Below, one piece after another: positions 18,720 through 27,665 of a DNA stretch of 64,000 bases; the first letter of the stretch is position 1; the number at the start of each line of letters is the position of its first letter. This DNA comes from Aureliella helgolandensis. GTDB lineage: Bacteria; Planctomycetota; Planctomycetia; Pirellulales; Pirellulaceae. Position numbers and translations under genes: made by a program. The stretch covers positions 2,976,001 through 3,040,000 of the forward strand of contig NZ_CP036298.1 of assembly GCF_007752135.1 (NCBI RefSeq), in the 5' to 3' direction. The notes beneath the pieces were generated by a model. That model searched no databases, had not been told where the DNA came from, and saw nothing but the letters and a program-made list of their open reading frames with translations.

Positions 18720-19652
18720 ATGCCAAAGTTTAGTGTCGAACGCTCGATCGAAATTTCTAAGACACCAGAAGAGGTCTACGAAAGTGTCGTGGACTTCGGT
18801 ACCTGGACAAAGTGGTCGCCTTGGCTGTGTATGGAACCCGATGCCACAGTTACCGTGACGCCTGACCGTTCCTCGGTAGGTTCGGTTTATGCTTGGGATG
18901 GCGACGTGGTTGGGGCTGGAGAGATCGAGCACCAAACGCTTGATCCCAACCGACACATTGAAGAGGAAATTCGTTTCTCTAAGCCATTTGCATCCAAATC
19001 GAAAGTGGAATTTGAGTTTGTTGCCGTACCCAACGGCACGCGGTTGACATGGCGCATGTCAGGTTCGTTGCCTTGGTTCCTATTCTGGATGACGTCTCAG
19101 ATGGAGTCCTTCATTGGAATGGATTACGAGCGGGGCTTGAAGATGTTCAAGGAATGGATCGAGACGGGAGACGTTTTGTCCACGACAACGGTTCATGGAA
19201 TTGCATCGGTGGGACCATTGCAGGTGGCCGGAGTGCGCAAACAGTGTCATCGTGACGAGATCGGTTCAGCCATGACGGGGGCTTTCGAGGAAGCAACTCG
19301 GTTGCTCGCACAGCACGTTTCGTCGCCCTGCGGTGAGATGGTTTCGGTCTACCATTGCTTCGACATCAAGAAGCAAACCTTTGATTTTACGAGTGGTGTT
19401 GTGCTACCTGAGATGCTCGATACGTTGCCTCCATCGCTTTCGCGTTGGTCACTCCCCGCGTGCGATGCACTGCATGTTACCCACATTGGAAGCTACGAGC
19501 ACTTGGGGAACGCCTGGAGCGCCGTCCATGCGCATGCGCGTGCCAAGAAACGAAAGCCAAGCAAGCTTGGAAGCTACGAAGTCTACAAGAACAACCCGCA
19601 GGATACGGATCCAAGCGAGTTGCGAACCGAGATCTATTTGCCCCTGCGCTAA
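18720..19652 (+). CDS. SRPBCC domain protein fused to GyrI-like effector-binding domain
   Basis: Two small-molecule-binding modules in one 310-residue cytoplasmic protein. Residues 1-145 form an SRPBCC (polyketide cyclase/START-like) domain, with the usual opening 'VERSIEISKTPEEVYESVVDFGTWTKWSPW'. Residues about 160-310 look like the GyrI/AraC effector-binding fold, ending in 'LRTEIYLPLR'. I start it at the ATG at 18720 (MPKFSVERS); an in-frame TTG at 18705 is less likely. There is no DNA-binding domain, so it is probably a stand-alone binder or modulator. The ligand is unknown. Confidence 0.78.
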   Translation: MPKFSVERSIEISKTPEEVYESVVDFGTWTKWSPWLCMEPDATVTVTPDRSSVGSVYAWDGDVVGAGEIEHQTLDPNRHIEEEIRFSKPFASKSKVEFEFVAVPNGTRLTWRMSGSLPWFLFWMTSQMESFIGMDYERGLKMFKEWIETGDVLSTTTVHGIASVGPLQVAGVRKQCHRDEIGSAMTGAFEEATRLLAQHVSSPCGEMVSVYHCFDIKKQTFDFTSGVVLPEMLDTLPPSLSRWSLPACDALHVTHIGSYEHLGNAWSAVHAHARAKKRKPSKLGSYEVYKNNPQDTDPSELRTEIYLPLR

Positions 19653-20144
19653 ACAGCTGTCTGGCGTTGCGCAGGGAAATCCAGTGCTGGCCAGAAACGA
19701 TGCGACGCATGCACGAGCTCTAGCGAATCGCAACCTGCGGAAGGTTTTTCGGTTTCGCGCGCTTTTCACGCCACCACGCTAGTGCTATCTGGGAAGTTCC
19801 AGGGAAGCATTCAGTGGCTCGACGGCTTCTTCAAATTGCATCCCGCCGCGAAACGGGTTGTGGGTTGAAGAGTGAAAAGAGTTTTAACGTGAAGGGGCGT
19901 TCCTCTAGCTTGCCTGCAGCGGCAATCACTTTGCGTGGCTCGCGCCGCGGGTTGCAAGTTCAATGAGCCTGTCATCAATGCCGGGGCAGCTCCTGTGGCA
20001 ATGCGATCCGCGGTGCGATTTTAGCATTGAGATTGGAACTGCCTTTAAAATCATTAGGCCATTGAGCAGCTCCGAGCATCGCCCTCAATCTCGGACGAAA
20101 TTTCAGGCGATGGAGCAAGACGCTGGCCTGTGAGGCCAGCTGGC
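19653..20144. other. Intergenic between convergent genes
   Basis: No gene is seen. Near the end of the minus-strand metallohydrolase gene there is a perfect 8-bp stem, 3-nt loop hairpin (GCTGGCCT at 20122-20129, AGGCCAGC at 20133-20140). It could terminate that transcript, although no T-tract follows. Confidence 0.4.
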
Positions 20145-21410
20145 TTAGGGCTTCTCCCAGCCCACCGGCTGGGTCCAAGCCTGTTGCTTCTGATCAGCGA
20201 TGGACGGATCGGTGTGCGCAATACTGCTTGTCACCAAAGCGCGGACATACAGCTCATTACCGGTCATCTGATAGCTAGGGTGGCGTCCCGACGTGCGTTG
20301 AACAACCTTGCCAATCGCATCGGCGGTTGGGAGTTCTCCGGGCTTGTCTGATTTCAGCGTGGCGATGAACTGCGTTTCAAAAGTGGCTTCCGGAGCACCC
20401 TGGATATCTAGCGAAAGCGTCCGCGACTCTGCATCGAAGTCCACGGCTCCAAGCGTTACGCCACTGGAGGCATAAAAATTGGCCGACTTCATGGCGAGAA
20501 TGAGGTACTCGGGGGTCAAGAATGGGGATTGGACCATGACCCAGCCACGACCTGGCCGTGCGCCCGGTTTTCCATGGTATTCATGGCTATCATCTGTTGC
20601 GATTCCAAGCAAGGGTTCCGCATCTAGTACGGCTAAGCGGATGGCGTTGGCCACATCCCACATGTGCTCAATCGAGATGTGCTCGTGGTCACCGAGCTGG
20701 TTGACTCCGGGGTGTCCGTTGTAGATCTCGAAGAATTGCTCATGGATCACATGGGCCAAGTCCTCAGCGGTCACCGCATAGTGGAAATTGGGATGGTTTA
20801 AGTGGGGCAACAATTGACGGCCAGTGCTCTTTTCTTGTTCGAGGACGGACCGAAGATTGTTTTGCATGACTTCCCGGACCGTAGCACCGCCCAGCGGTTG
20901 GATGATCTCTCGCAAATTGGTTGCGTTCATGTGCACCGGTTTCCCCTCGGCACTATCGCTGATCTCTTCGGCGGGAATGAGTAGGAATTGATTGGCTTGT
21001 TGGAGCAGCGGAGCAAACTCGTCGAGCGGCTTAAGTCGCACTTCTAGCTTGTCCCCCTCGCCACGCGTTTCTACCCAGTCATCTCCAAATCGGGCTTGGT
21101 ATTTTTCGAGCACATCGGGCTCAGCGCGTTTGAGAATGGATTGCAAGGCCATCCAGCGTTGGCCGTCTTGAATGATATTGTGATCGGAAAGTGCAAGGAA
21201 ATTGTATTCCTGATCGAGGTACCAACCGGCGATCATTTCGGGAAAGTCATCGCCATCACTCCACAGGGAGTGGGTGTGCAGATTCCCCTTCCACCATTGC
21301 ATTTTCGGTGAATCGTCCGGTGGAGTCTGCGCGTTGGTCAGGGGGGAACTGGCTAGGTTGAGAACTGCAGCCAATACCAGCGTAAACACGGTGAGAGAAA
21401 GAGATCGCAT
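20145..21410 (-). CDS. Secreted CehA/McbA-type PHP metallohydrolase
   Basis: Exported metal-dependent hydrolase of the PHP superfamily. The best start is 21410 (MRSLSLTVFTLVLAAVL), which gives a clear signal peptide ending near 'TNAQ'; an upstream in-frame ATG at 21533 would bury it. The metal-binding motifs are 'GNLHTHSLWSDGDDFPE' (HxH plus Asp), 'FLALSDHNII' (DHN), and further 'HLNHPNFHY' and 'GIATDDSHEYHG'. CehA-like proteins include carbaryl hydrolase and phosphoesterases, so the substrate is open. The last 100 residues resemble a beta-sandwich ligand-binding extension. Probably periplasmic. Confidence 0.85.
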   Translation of the reverse strand: MRSLSLTVFTLVLAAVLNLASSPLTNAQTPPDDSPKMQWWKGNLHTHSLWSDGDDFPEMIAGWYLDQEYNFLALSDHNIIQDGQRWMALQSILKRAEPDVLEKYQARFGDDWVETRGEGDKLEVRLKPLDEFAPLLQQANQFLLIPAEEISDSAEGKPVHMNATNLREIIQPLGGATVREVMQNNLRSVLEQEKSTGRQLLPHLNHPNFHYAVTAEDLAHVIHEQFFEIYNGHPGVNQLGDHEHISIEHMWDVANAIRLAVLDAEPLLGIATDDSHEYHGKPGARPGRGWVMVQSPFLTPEYLILAMKSANFYASSGVTLGAVDFDAESRTLSLDIQGAPEATFETQFIATLKSDKPGELPTADAIGKVVQRTSGRHPSYQMTGNELYVRALVTSSIAHTDPSIADQKQQAWTQPVGWEKP

Positions 21411-21974
21411 GAGAGCTTTCTTGAAGGGAGGGAAGGGGAGGCGAGTGGCGGAGAATTCAAGGTCGAATCCACAACCCTGCCACTGTGGGATATTGGTTGG
21501 CTCCATGCAAGTATGAGGACATGAAAAATCCATGGTAGCTCCTCCCAGAGTGTCCTCAACTCAACTGCATGGCGGAAGCGTTCGTCCCTCCATTTAGTGG
21601 ATTCGGTGGACGGGAGCGGTATGCCGCTCTGCGAAAACGCAAAGTTGTTGCGGAGATCCAGCCGGGAGTCGAAGCAATCCTGAAAGACGTCGCAGTCAAC
21701 CGAGCCCCCAAGAGTTGCGGCGAGCGGATTGAGCCTGGAGGGGATGTCGGCGTTGCGGCCTGCTAATGGCGGTTTCGCGCACCTTGGTGGTTTCGGGTGG
21801 CTGTGGGTTAAAGAATCGTAACATTGTGTATTCGTAGTGTTTTACGGTAAATATAGACTTGCCATCAATGTGTTTCCGTATTTCCCTAACGGAGTGGTTT
21901 GCAACTTAACGCCCTTGGGGGATAATTCATCTCAGGCGGGTTTCACCGTTTCCTTATTTCTTGATTGGATTTAG
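21411..21974. promoter_or_regulatory. Divergent regulatory region before DUF1559 gene
   Basis: No gene is supported; a 65-codon frame at 21569-21766 has no signature. A candidate promoter for the DUF1559 gene is TTGTGT at 21824-21829 and TAAATA at 21848-21853 (18-bp spacer), within a locally AT-rich stretch. It lies about 120 bp before the start codon. By-eye assignment only. Confidence 0.3.
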
Positions 21975-23066
21975 ATGATGTCACACCCCAAGCGTGGATT
22001 TACCCTGGTGGAGTTGTTGGTGGTCATTGCGATCATTGGCATCCTGGTTGGTCTCTTACTACCGGCAGTGCAAGCGGCCCGCGAAGCAGCCCGCCGCATG
22101 CAGTGTTCCAACAATCTCAAGCAATTGGGATTGTCGGCCCATAATTTTGAAAGTGCCATGCGGTACTTCCCGCCGCGCACGCATACCACGGTATTGCCCA
22201 ACGCCTCGGGAGTGCCTACCACGTACTCTTCCGAAGCGACCGCGCAAGTCCTGTTGCTGCCTTACCTAGAGCAAGGCAATAAAGCCAACTTGTTCGATCA
22301 CAATTACAACGTCAATTCTGATCAGCCCATCGCCCCTAGCATTCCAGCTAAAACGGGCGCCAATGCACTTGCGCGTGCCACAGACGTACCGACCTTCCTG
22401 TGCCCTTCGGATCCATCTTCGGCAACCTACCCCAGTGGCTCCGGCCCGGCGGCAGGGCGGCAGAACTACATGGCCTGCATTGGTGGAGCAAATTTGAGAG
22501 GTGGCTTGGCCATCGATGGCATCTTTGCCAAACCCAACGCCTCTTCAGGTCAGCAGTTGAAGGGCCCGAGGATCGGGGAGATCACCGATGGTACTAGCAA
22601 TACTGCCATGTTCTCCGAAGTCCAACGCGGCAGCTTGGTGTACAACGCCACCAATCAGTACGATCATACGACGATGTTCAACTCGACCTCTGCATTTGGA
22701 GCAGTCGAACTGCTGGACGGGCGGAGCGTTCCACAGTGTCTTCCAGGCGGAAATAGCACAACCTCGAGTTGGTTGCGGTACACGGGGCAACAGTACTATC
22801 GAGCACTGCCCATCAACTTTGTCTACACCCACACGCTGCCCCCGAACTGGAACCGCAGAGCTTCGTCCCTTGACAGTCAACGCTACAACTGCGGAACCAC
22901 CTCTTTCGTTACTCAGCATATTGCTGCGTCGAGTACTCACACCGGCGGTGTCACGACTTGCTTTGCGGACGGCTCCGTGCGATTCGTATCGGAGTCGGTA
23001 GACTTTGCTGTCTGGCAAGCCACTGGTAGCCGCTCCAACGGTGAAGTCAACGTCGTTCAAGACTAA
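21975..23066 (+). CDS. DUF1559 prepilin-type N-terminal protein
   Basis: Planctomycete-type surface protein (SBP_bac_10/DUF1559). The N-terminus '[20 protein letters not shown]' is a class III (prepilin) signal with cleavage between Gly and Phe and a hydrophobic helix, followed by the family hallmark '[27 protein letters not shown]'. The C-terminal block '[22 protein letters not shown]' is the other constant part, and the middle is variable. Length, 363 residues, is typical. These proteins are thought to be pseudopilin-like, but their job is unknown. A small lipoprotein gene follows by 30 bp, a frequent arrangement. Two tandem ATGs (21975, 21978) leave the start ambiguous by one codon. Confidence 0.93.
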   Translation: MMSHPKRGFTLVELLVVIAIIGILVGLLLPAVQAAREAARRMQCSNNLKQLGLSAHNFESAMRYFPPRTHTTVLPNASGVPTTYSSEATAQVLLLPYLEQGNKANLFDHNYNVNSDQPIAPSIPAKTGANALARATDVPTFLCPSDPSSATYPSGSGPAAGRQNYMACIGGANLRGGLAIDGIFAKPNASSGQQLKGPRIGEITDGTSNTAMFSEVQRGSLVYNATNQYDHTTMFNSTSAFGAVELLDGRSVPQCLPGGNSTTSSWLRYTGQQYYRALPINFVYTHTLPPNWNRRASSLDSQRYNCGTTSFVTQHIAASSTHTGGVTTCFADGSVRFVSESVDFAVWQATGSRSNGEVNVVQD

Positions 23067-23096
23067 TCTTTTCAAATGACTGCATGGAGTGAGTAT

Positions 23097-23486
23097 ATGA
23101 TTCGTTTACTTTCATTGGTTCTTTTGGCATCGGTCATGGGCTGCGGGCTTGGCGGCACTGGATCGGTTCCCGCTACGCAAGCAGACGCTGGCGAAGGGTT
23201 GAACCAACTCCGAGACCTGTTGGTGGAAGCTGCAGGTGTTGGCCCAGCACCCAAGAAGAAAGCGGACATTGCGGAATACATTGGCCGCTATCCGGCCGCC
23301 GTGGCCGGAGTGGATGATGGTTCTCTAACAGTGATCTGGGGCAAAGGGATTCGCGAGGGACTGGGGGATGATGCGGCGATCATCGCACATCAAACCGATA
23401 CCTCTGGCGAATCTGTATGGGTTGTCCGCGAGAATTCCGAGATCGAAAAGCTGTCCGTTGAGGACTTCAAGAAGGAAGTTTCCTAG
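23097..23486 (+). CDS. Small predicted lipoprotein downstream of DUF1559
   Basis: Unrecognised 129-residue protein. I start it at 23097 (MIRLLSLVLLASVMGCG) because this gives a clean lipoprotein signal with the lipobox 'SVMGC'; an earlier ATG at 23076 adds seven polar residues. The mature part is short and mixed, with 'SLTVIWGKGIREG' and a charged C-terminal 'SVEDFKKEVS'. Gene context (30 bp after a DUF1559 gene) suggests it shares that protein's surface role. Its stop lies 5 bp before a MITE-like element. Confidence 0.75.
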   Translation: MIRLLSLVLLASVMGCGLGGTGSVPATQADAGEGLNQLRDLLVEAAGVGPAPKKKADIAEYIGRYPAAVAGVDDGSLTVIWGKGIREGLGDDAAIIAHQTDTSGESVWVVRENSEIEKLSVEDFKKEVS

Positions 23487-23491
23487 CGCAC

Positions 23492-23649
23492 CTAGTGCAT
23501 TGTCAACACTAAGAATTAGGGTCTAGCGAGCGTTCGGAAAAAGGTGTCCGACACCAAAAGCCGGAACGGCCCTTCGGGTGCTTTGCACTTTTGGTGTCGG
23601 ACACCTTTTTCCGGGCAACCCGAAAATTAAGCATTTGACAATGCACTAG
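23492..23649 (+). mobile_element. 158-bp MITE-like element, copy 1
   Basis: Non-coding element with perfect 15-bp terminal inverted repeats: CTAGTGCATTGTCAA at 23492-23506 and its complement at 23635-23649. Inside is a perfect 26-bp-arm hairpin (23535-23560 and 23588-23613), built around GGTGTCCGACACC, which would make a very stable stem. It shares 155 of 158 positions with the element at 29039-29196, in the same orientation. There is no open frame for a transposase, so movement would need one supplied in trans. CTAG at both ends may include a 4-bp target duplication. Confidence 0.85.
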
Positions 23650-23948
23650 TTTTGGATTTCACGAGCCTGCGTACGTACGATGGGCGGCTGGATCGACGGC
23701 CTAAGTTCAAGCTTGAGTCCGTTCTCCCCCGCCCATTCGTTACGCACCGTTTACATCTTCAATTTGCCAAAACTCTCGCTCTGCTGCAATTCAAAGTGCA
23801 GCTGAGCGACGAGTTTCCTGGGAGCTACCGTAATTATTCGGCAGCTACTCTTCCGGATGCAATTCGTCTTCTGCGACTATTTCTCGGCCGCTGATCGTTA
23901 GCCGTTTGCTCAAAGTTTCCCAGGAGACTGCGCCCGAAATCGATTGCA
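23650..23948. other. Intergenic, no gene seen
   Basis: An 80-codon frame beginning near 23652 starts directly at the edge of the mobile element and lacks any protein signature, so I do not call it. Nothing else stands out. Confidence 0.35.
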
Positions 23949-24068
23949 CCACCGTCTGGCGACGGTAGCTACGCTCGCCAGAGCGTAGGGGCCCACCGTC
24001 TGGCGACGGTAGCTACGCTTGCCAGAGCGTGGGGGGCCCACCGTCTGGTGACGGTAGCTACGCTCGCT
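23949..24068. repeat. Tandem 44/45-bp repeat, 2.7 units, each with two hairpins
   Basis: Units begin at 23949, 23993 and 24038, each starting CCACCGTCTGG. Each unit can form two small stems: ACCGTC/GACGGT and TACGCTC/GAGCGTA (the second unit has one change in this arm). The third unit is cut short at about 24068, where sequence of the MITE-like element begins. This resembles dispersed intergenic repeats of other planctomycetes (inference). It lies about 50 bp past the end of the minus-strand PSCyt1/DUF1549/DUF1553 gene and might act in its termination. Confidence 0.8.
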
Positions 24069-24101
24069 AAACCCTAATTCTGAGTATTGAGGATGAGCTA
24101 G
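24061..24101 (-). mobile_element. Decayed terminal remnant of the MITE-like element
   Basis: Positions 24061-24081 match the reverse complement of an internal stretch of the 29039 element perfectly over 21 bp. Onward to 24101 about 14 of 20 positions still match the element's terminal part, ending in CTAG. It is therefore an inverted, truncated third copy whose other half is missing or replaced by the 44-bp repeat array. Confidence 0.7.
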
Positions 24102-24118
24102 AGAACGGAGTCTGCAGG

Positions 24119-27100
24119 CTATTCACGCATGAGCGTCTCGTCCAAATTTAGCAGCACGCTCATCGTCATCGTCCAACTTGCAAGCTCTCCAATTTCGAGT
24201 TGCGTGTCGTTGGATGTTTCTCCAACGCCGAGTAGTTCCGAGGCATCCTGGGGTGATTGGGCGAATTGGTCGCGCATGGTTTGCAAGACACTCAACAGAG
24301 TCCGAAGTTCGGACTCCGAGGGGAAACGCGAAGTTGCGATACGGAATGCTTCGGTGAGTCGCTCAACCGAAGAGGCATCAGGCTTGCTTAGCACGCGCTC
24401 CGCAAAATGCCTTGCCGCTTCAACGAACTGCGGATCATTGAGTACCACCAAGGCTTGCAACGGGGTGTTCGTTCGCGCCCGGCGGATGGTACATTTTTCT
24501 CGGGTAGGAGCGTCAAAAATCTGCATCGAGGGGGGCGGAGCCGAACGCTTCCAGTACGTGTACAGGCTCCGTCGGTACAGCTTCTCGCCATGGTCTTGCA
24601 CGAACTTGGGATTGCCTCCCAATCCGACTTCCGCCCAGAGACCGGCAGGTTGATAGGGCTTAACGCCAGGTCCACCCTGTGTGGTGTTGAGCAAGCCGCT
24701 CATCGACAGCACCCCATCTCGAATAAATTCCCCTTGCAAGCGGAAGCGAGCCGCACGGGCGAGTTGGCGATTGCGGGGATCCCGCTCAAAATCGGCCACA
24801 GTTGCATGGGATGTCTGCCGGTAGGTTTGGGACATCACCATCTGTTTGAGGGTACGTTTGATGTCCCAACCGTGTTGCTGGAAATCGACCGCCAGCCAAT
24901 CGAGCAACTCGGGATGCGACGGAAACTCTCCCTGGGCACCGAAGTCCTCAGGCGTACTGACCAGTCCCGTTCCGAAAAGGAGTTGCCAGTAGCGGTTTAC
25001 GGTCACACGGGCGGTGAGCGGGTTTTGGGGGGAGAACATCCATTGGGCCAGTCCCAAACGATTGCGCGGGGCATCCTCTTGCATCGCGGGCAGGATCTGA
25101 GGGGTGCGTGCTGTCACGCGATGTTCCGACGGCGCATCGTAGGCTCCACGCTTTAAGATGAAGGTTTCTCGCGGGGATTGCATGTCTCCCATCACCATTA
25201 CGGAAGTCAGTGGTTGTTTCAATTCTTCAATTTGGCTCAGCTGTTGCCCAATCTGCTCTTCCAAGTCTACGTAGCCGGGAGCCAATTCATGCAAATAGTG
25301 CTGACGAAGTGTTTCAATTTGCTGAGGTGTGCGTTCGACCGCTGGAATCGCCAACAGGGAATCCACGGAACCGGCCAGTGCTCGACCGCGGACTGCTGCC
25401 GGACTCAAGCAGAAATCATAGACCTCCAGCAACTCGATCTCGCCGCGAAATCGAGAACCGGGATGGCGACTGCCAACCAACAGACTCTTGGTTGTTTGGA
25501 TCGAACCGCTTAGAGCATCCTGCTCGATCTCCCACTCCCATTCATCACCATTGACGTAGATCTTGACGCCTGCGGCCGAAGAAGAACCGTCGTACGTAGC
25601 AAACACGTGGTACCACTGGCCGGCCTCTAGCTTCTTCTTCGTCGTCACCTTGATTGCGTTCTGCGGCCAAGCGTGGATGATGTGGACGGAGATCGAGCTT
25701 GCACCCACGTAGAGGTCGTATCCACGGTAGGCATTTTGATCGTCCATACGAGCGAGAGCTGCACCGACACCACTGGAGGGTTTGATCCAGCCGCCGTAGG
25801 AGAATGCATCGGATCGCTCAAAATCTGCTACGTCGCCAAAATCAACAAAGTTGTTGCCCGAGAAGTTCAGGCCTTTGCCATTCGGAGTCTCAACCCATTC
25901 GACCTTGCCGGTGAGTTTTCCGGTGATGGTGTTATCCGATTTTTGGCTTGGCGAAATTTCGGTTGGATTTTCTGACTGAGTGTCAGCAGGCTCCGGTTCC
26001 GTGGAGGCGGCGGGAGCCGCTTCCTTGGGCTGCAACGCCGCCGCAATGTGGCGTCCCTTTCCCTCTTGAAACGGAATGCTTAGGAGTGGTGTCACTGGGG
26101 GAGAAGCTAGGGAACTCGCTGTCGTTGTTTGCTCCAGTAACCATTGCTGAAACTGCGGCTCGGCCTGGTTCGCTAAGGCCGCCAGCTGCGTCTGTAGGTC
26201 AGCGAGTTGAGACTCCGCGGCGGGTAGCTGGGCTTCGCGCTGAGGATCGGGGATCTCAAGCAATGGCGTGGCATTTCCATCGCGAGTTTGCATGCCGGCA
26301 TCGTCACTGATATTGAAGAACGCGTAGAAGCTGTAGTAGTCCTCGTGCGAAATGGGATCGTACTTGTGATCGTGACATTGTGCGCACTCCAGGGTGAGCC
26401 CCATCCACACCATGCTGGTGGTCTTAACTCGGTCGACCGCGTATTCGACGCGATACTCTTCCGCGATGGCACCTCCCTCGTCGGTGGTGCCGTTATTGCG
26501 ATTGAACGCGGATAGGATCTTTTGCTGCAGCGTTGCCTCGGGGAGTAAATCGCCGGCGAGCTGTGCAATTGAGAACTCATCGAATGGCATATTTGCGTTG
26601 TAGGCATCTACCACGGCATCTCTCCAGCCCCACATGTCGCGTGGGCCATCTGCGTGAAAGACGCTGGTATCCCCATAGCGTGCGGCATCCAGCCACATCA
26701 GCCCCATTCGCTCGCCGTAGTGCGGAGAGGCTAGCAAGCGATCGACGACGCGTTCCAACGCGTTGTCCGAGGTGTCGCTGAGGAAATCGTCCACCTCTTG
26801 CAGCGTGGGGGGCAAGCCCGTTAGGTCAAAGGTCAGGCGACGAATCAACGTGGAGCGACTCGCCTCCCGGCTGAAGCTCTTTCCCTGGGCGCGGAGCTCT
26901 CGCAATACAAAACGATCGATGGGGTTGGGGAGCTCCAAATCGGGCAATTCCGGGAGTGTTGGGGGCTCGAACGACCAGTGCTGGCTCCAGACGGCTCCTT
27001 CGTCAATCCAGCGCATGAGCAATTGACGCTCGGCGTCGGACATCTCCTTCTTCGAGGCAGGGGGAGGCATGACCTCATCGGGATCGGTGGAGAGCAGGCG

Positions 27101-27343
27101 GCGGATGAGTTCGCTATCGGCGGCACTGCCCGGGACCAAGACGCTTTCTTTGGCCGCCTCCTCCAAGTCTAAACGCAAATCGGCTTCACGGTGTTCGGTG
27201 TCGGGGCCATGGCAGTAGTAGCACTTGTCCGAAAGAATGGGCCGGATATCTCGGTCAAAACGGAGCGTGTCAACTTGGGCGTGGAGGAATCCATTCTGCG
27301 CTAGTACGGCAAGAACAGCAAAGCAGAGGGGAACGTGTTGCAT
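24119..27343 (-). CDS. PSCyt1/DUF1549/DUF1553 planctomycete cytochrome with LamG insert
   Basis: Large exported protein (1074 residues from 27343). That start, 'MQHVPLCFAVLAVLAQNGFLHAQ', gives a signal peptide; an upstream in-frame ATG at 27538 adds 65 unlikely residues. Domains in order: a planctomycete cytochrome C domain with one haem site 'CYYCHGPD' (near 43), DUF1549 (about 120-330; 'HYGERMGLMWLDAARYGDT' and a second motif 'CAQCHDHKYDP'), a LamG/concanavalin-like insert (about 480-620), and DUF1553 (about 740-1040; 'NPLTARVTVNRYWQLLFGTGLV'). Such proteins are abundant in the phylum and may serve in polysaccharide catabolism or surface redox chemistry, but no reaction is established. It is divergent from a DUF1501 gene, its usual partner. 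Confidence 0.92.
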   Translation of the reverse strand: MQHVPLCFAVLAVLAQNGFLHAQVDTLRFDRDIRPILSDKCYYCHGPDTEHREADLRLDLEEAAKESVLVPGSAADSELIRRLLSTDPDEVMPPPASKKEMSDAERQLLMRWIDEGAVWSQHWSFEPPTLPELPDLELPNPIDRFVLRELRAQGKSFSREASRSTLIRRLTFDLTGLPPTLQEVDDFLSDTSDNALERVVDRLLASPHYGERMGLMWLDAARYGDTSVFHADGPRDMWGWRDAVVDAYNANMPFDEFSIAQLAGDLLPEATLQQKILSAFNRNNGTTDEGGAIAEEYRVEYAVDRVKTTSMVWMGLTLECAQCHDHKYDPISHEDYYSFYAFFNISDDAGMQTRDGNATPLLEIPDPQREAQLPAAESQLADLQTQLAALANQAEPQFQQWLLEQTTTASSLASPPVTPLLSIPFQEGKGRHIAAALQPKEAAPAASTEPEPADTQSENPTEISPSQKSDNTITGKLTGKVEWVETPNGKGLNFSGNNFVDFGDVADFERSDAFSYGGWIKPSSGVGAALARMDDQNAYRGYDLYVGASSISVHIIHAWPQNAIKVTTKKKLEAGQWYHVFATYDGSSSAAGVKIYVNGDEWEWEIEQDALSGSIQTTKSLLVGSRHPGSRFRGEIELLEVYDFCLSPAAVRGRALAGSVDSLLAIPAVERTPQQIETLRQHYLHELAPGYVDLEEQIGQQLSQIEELKQPLTSVMVMGDMQSPRETFILKRGAYDAPSEHRVTARTPQILPAMQEDAPRNRLGLAQWMFSPQNPLTARVTVNRYWQLLFGTGLVSTPEDFGAQGEFPSHPELLDWLAVDFQQHGWDIKRTLKQMVMSQTYRQTSHATVADFERDPRNRQLARAARFRLQGEFIRDGVLSMSGLLNTTQGGPGVKPYQPAGLWAEVGLGGNPKFVQDHGEKLYRRSLYTYWKRSAPPPSMQIFDAPTREKCTIRRARTNTPLQALVVLNDPQFVEAARHFAERVLSKPDASSVERLTEAFRIATSRFPSESELRTLLSVLQTMRDQFAQSPQDASELLGVGETSNDTQLEIGELASWTMTMSVLLNLDETLMRE

Positions 27344-27665
27344 TGCTAAGAACTTCAGAGTCGAGGTAAGAAAAACATGGCTGGCGTCTAGCAGTATACT
27401 ATAACTAAGGTTTCCGCTTGTTCGATTCCACCGGAGCCTGCCATCTTCTAACCCGCGAGGCTGGGAGATCGCTCCACGCCTGGAGGAGAGCCGTAGAGGC
27501 CCTAGTCCCAGTTGAAGGCAGTTCAGCCTACGCCACACGGCCGACGTGCTGGATTGGCGGTGGTCAGGATGAAAAGGTGGCGGTCAGAGTCGAAACGGGG
27601 ATGGGAAAAGGGGACTAGTAGAGTGTTCTTCGAATATTGCTCCAGCAGAATTAGCGAGCCGATCG
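27344..27665. promoter_or_regulatory. Divergent promoter region of DUF1549/1553 and DUF1501 genes
   Basis: Both genes must start transcription here. An AT-rich GTATACTATAACTAAG block near 27396 holds overlapping -10-like hexamers (TATACT, TATAGT on either strand). No -35 with good spacing could be fixed by eye. No gene is seen. Confidence 0.3.

Noticed and set aside
21569-21766. 65-codon open frame in the divergent gap before the DUF1559 gene
   Set aside because: No recognisable features, and its placement in a promoter region makes it doubtful.
23652-23894. 80-codon open frame starting at the edge of MITE-like copy 1
   Set aside because: It begins at the element boundary, has no domain-like pattern, and ends in repeat-rich intergenic sequence.
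23949-24068. Tandem repeats considered as a CRISPR array
   Set aside because: The repeats are contiguous with no unique spacers between them, only 2.7 units occur, and no cas genes are near.
27410-27445. GTTCGATTCC resembling a tRNA T-loop
   Set aside because: The flanking bases cannot form the T-stem, and no anticodon arm or acceptor stem is present.
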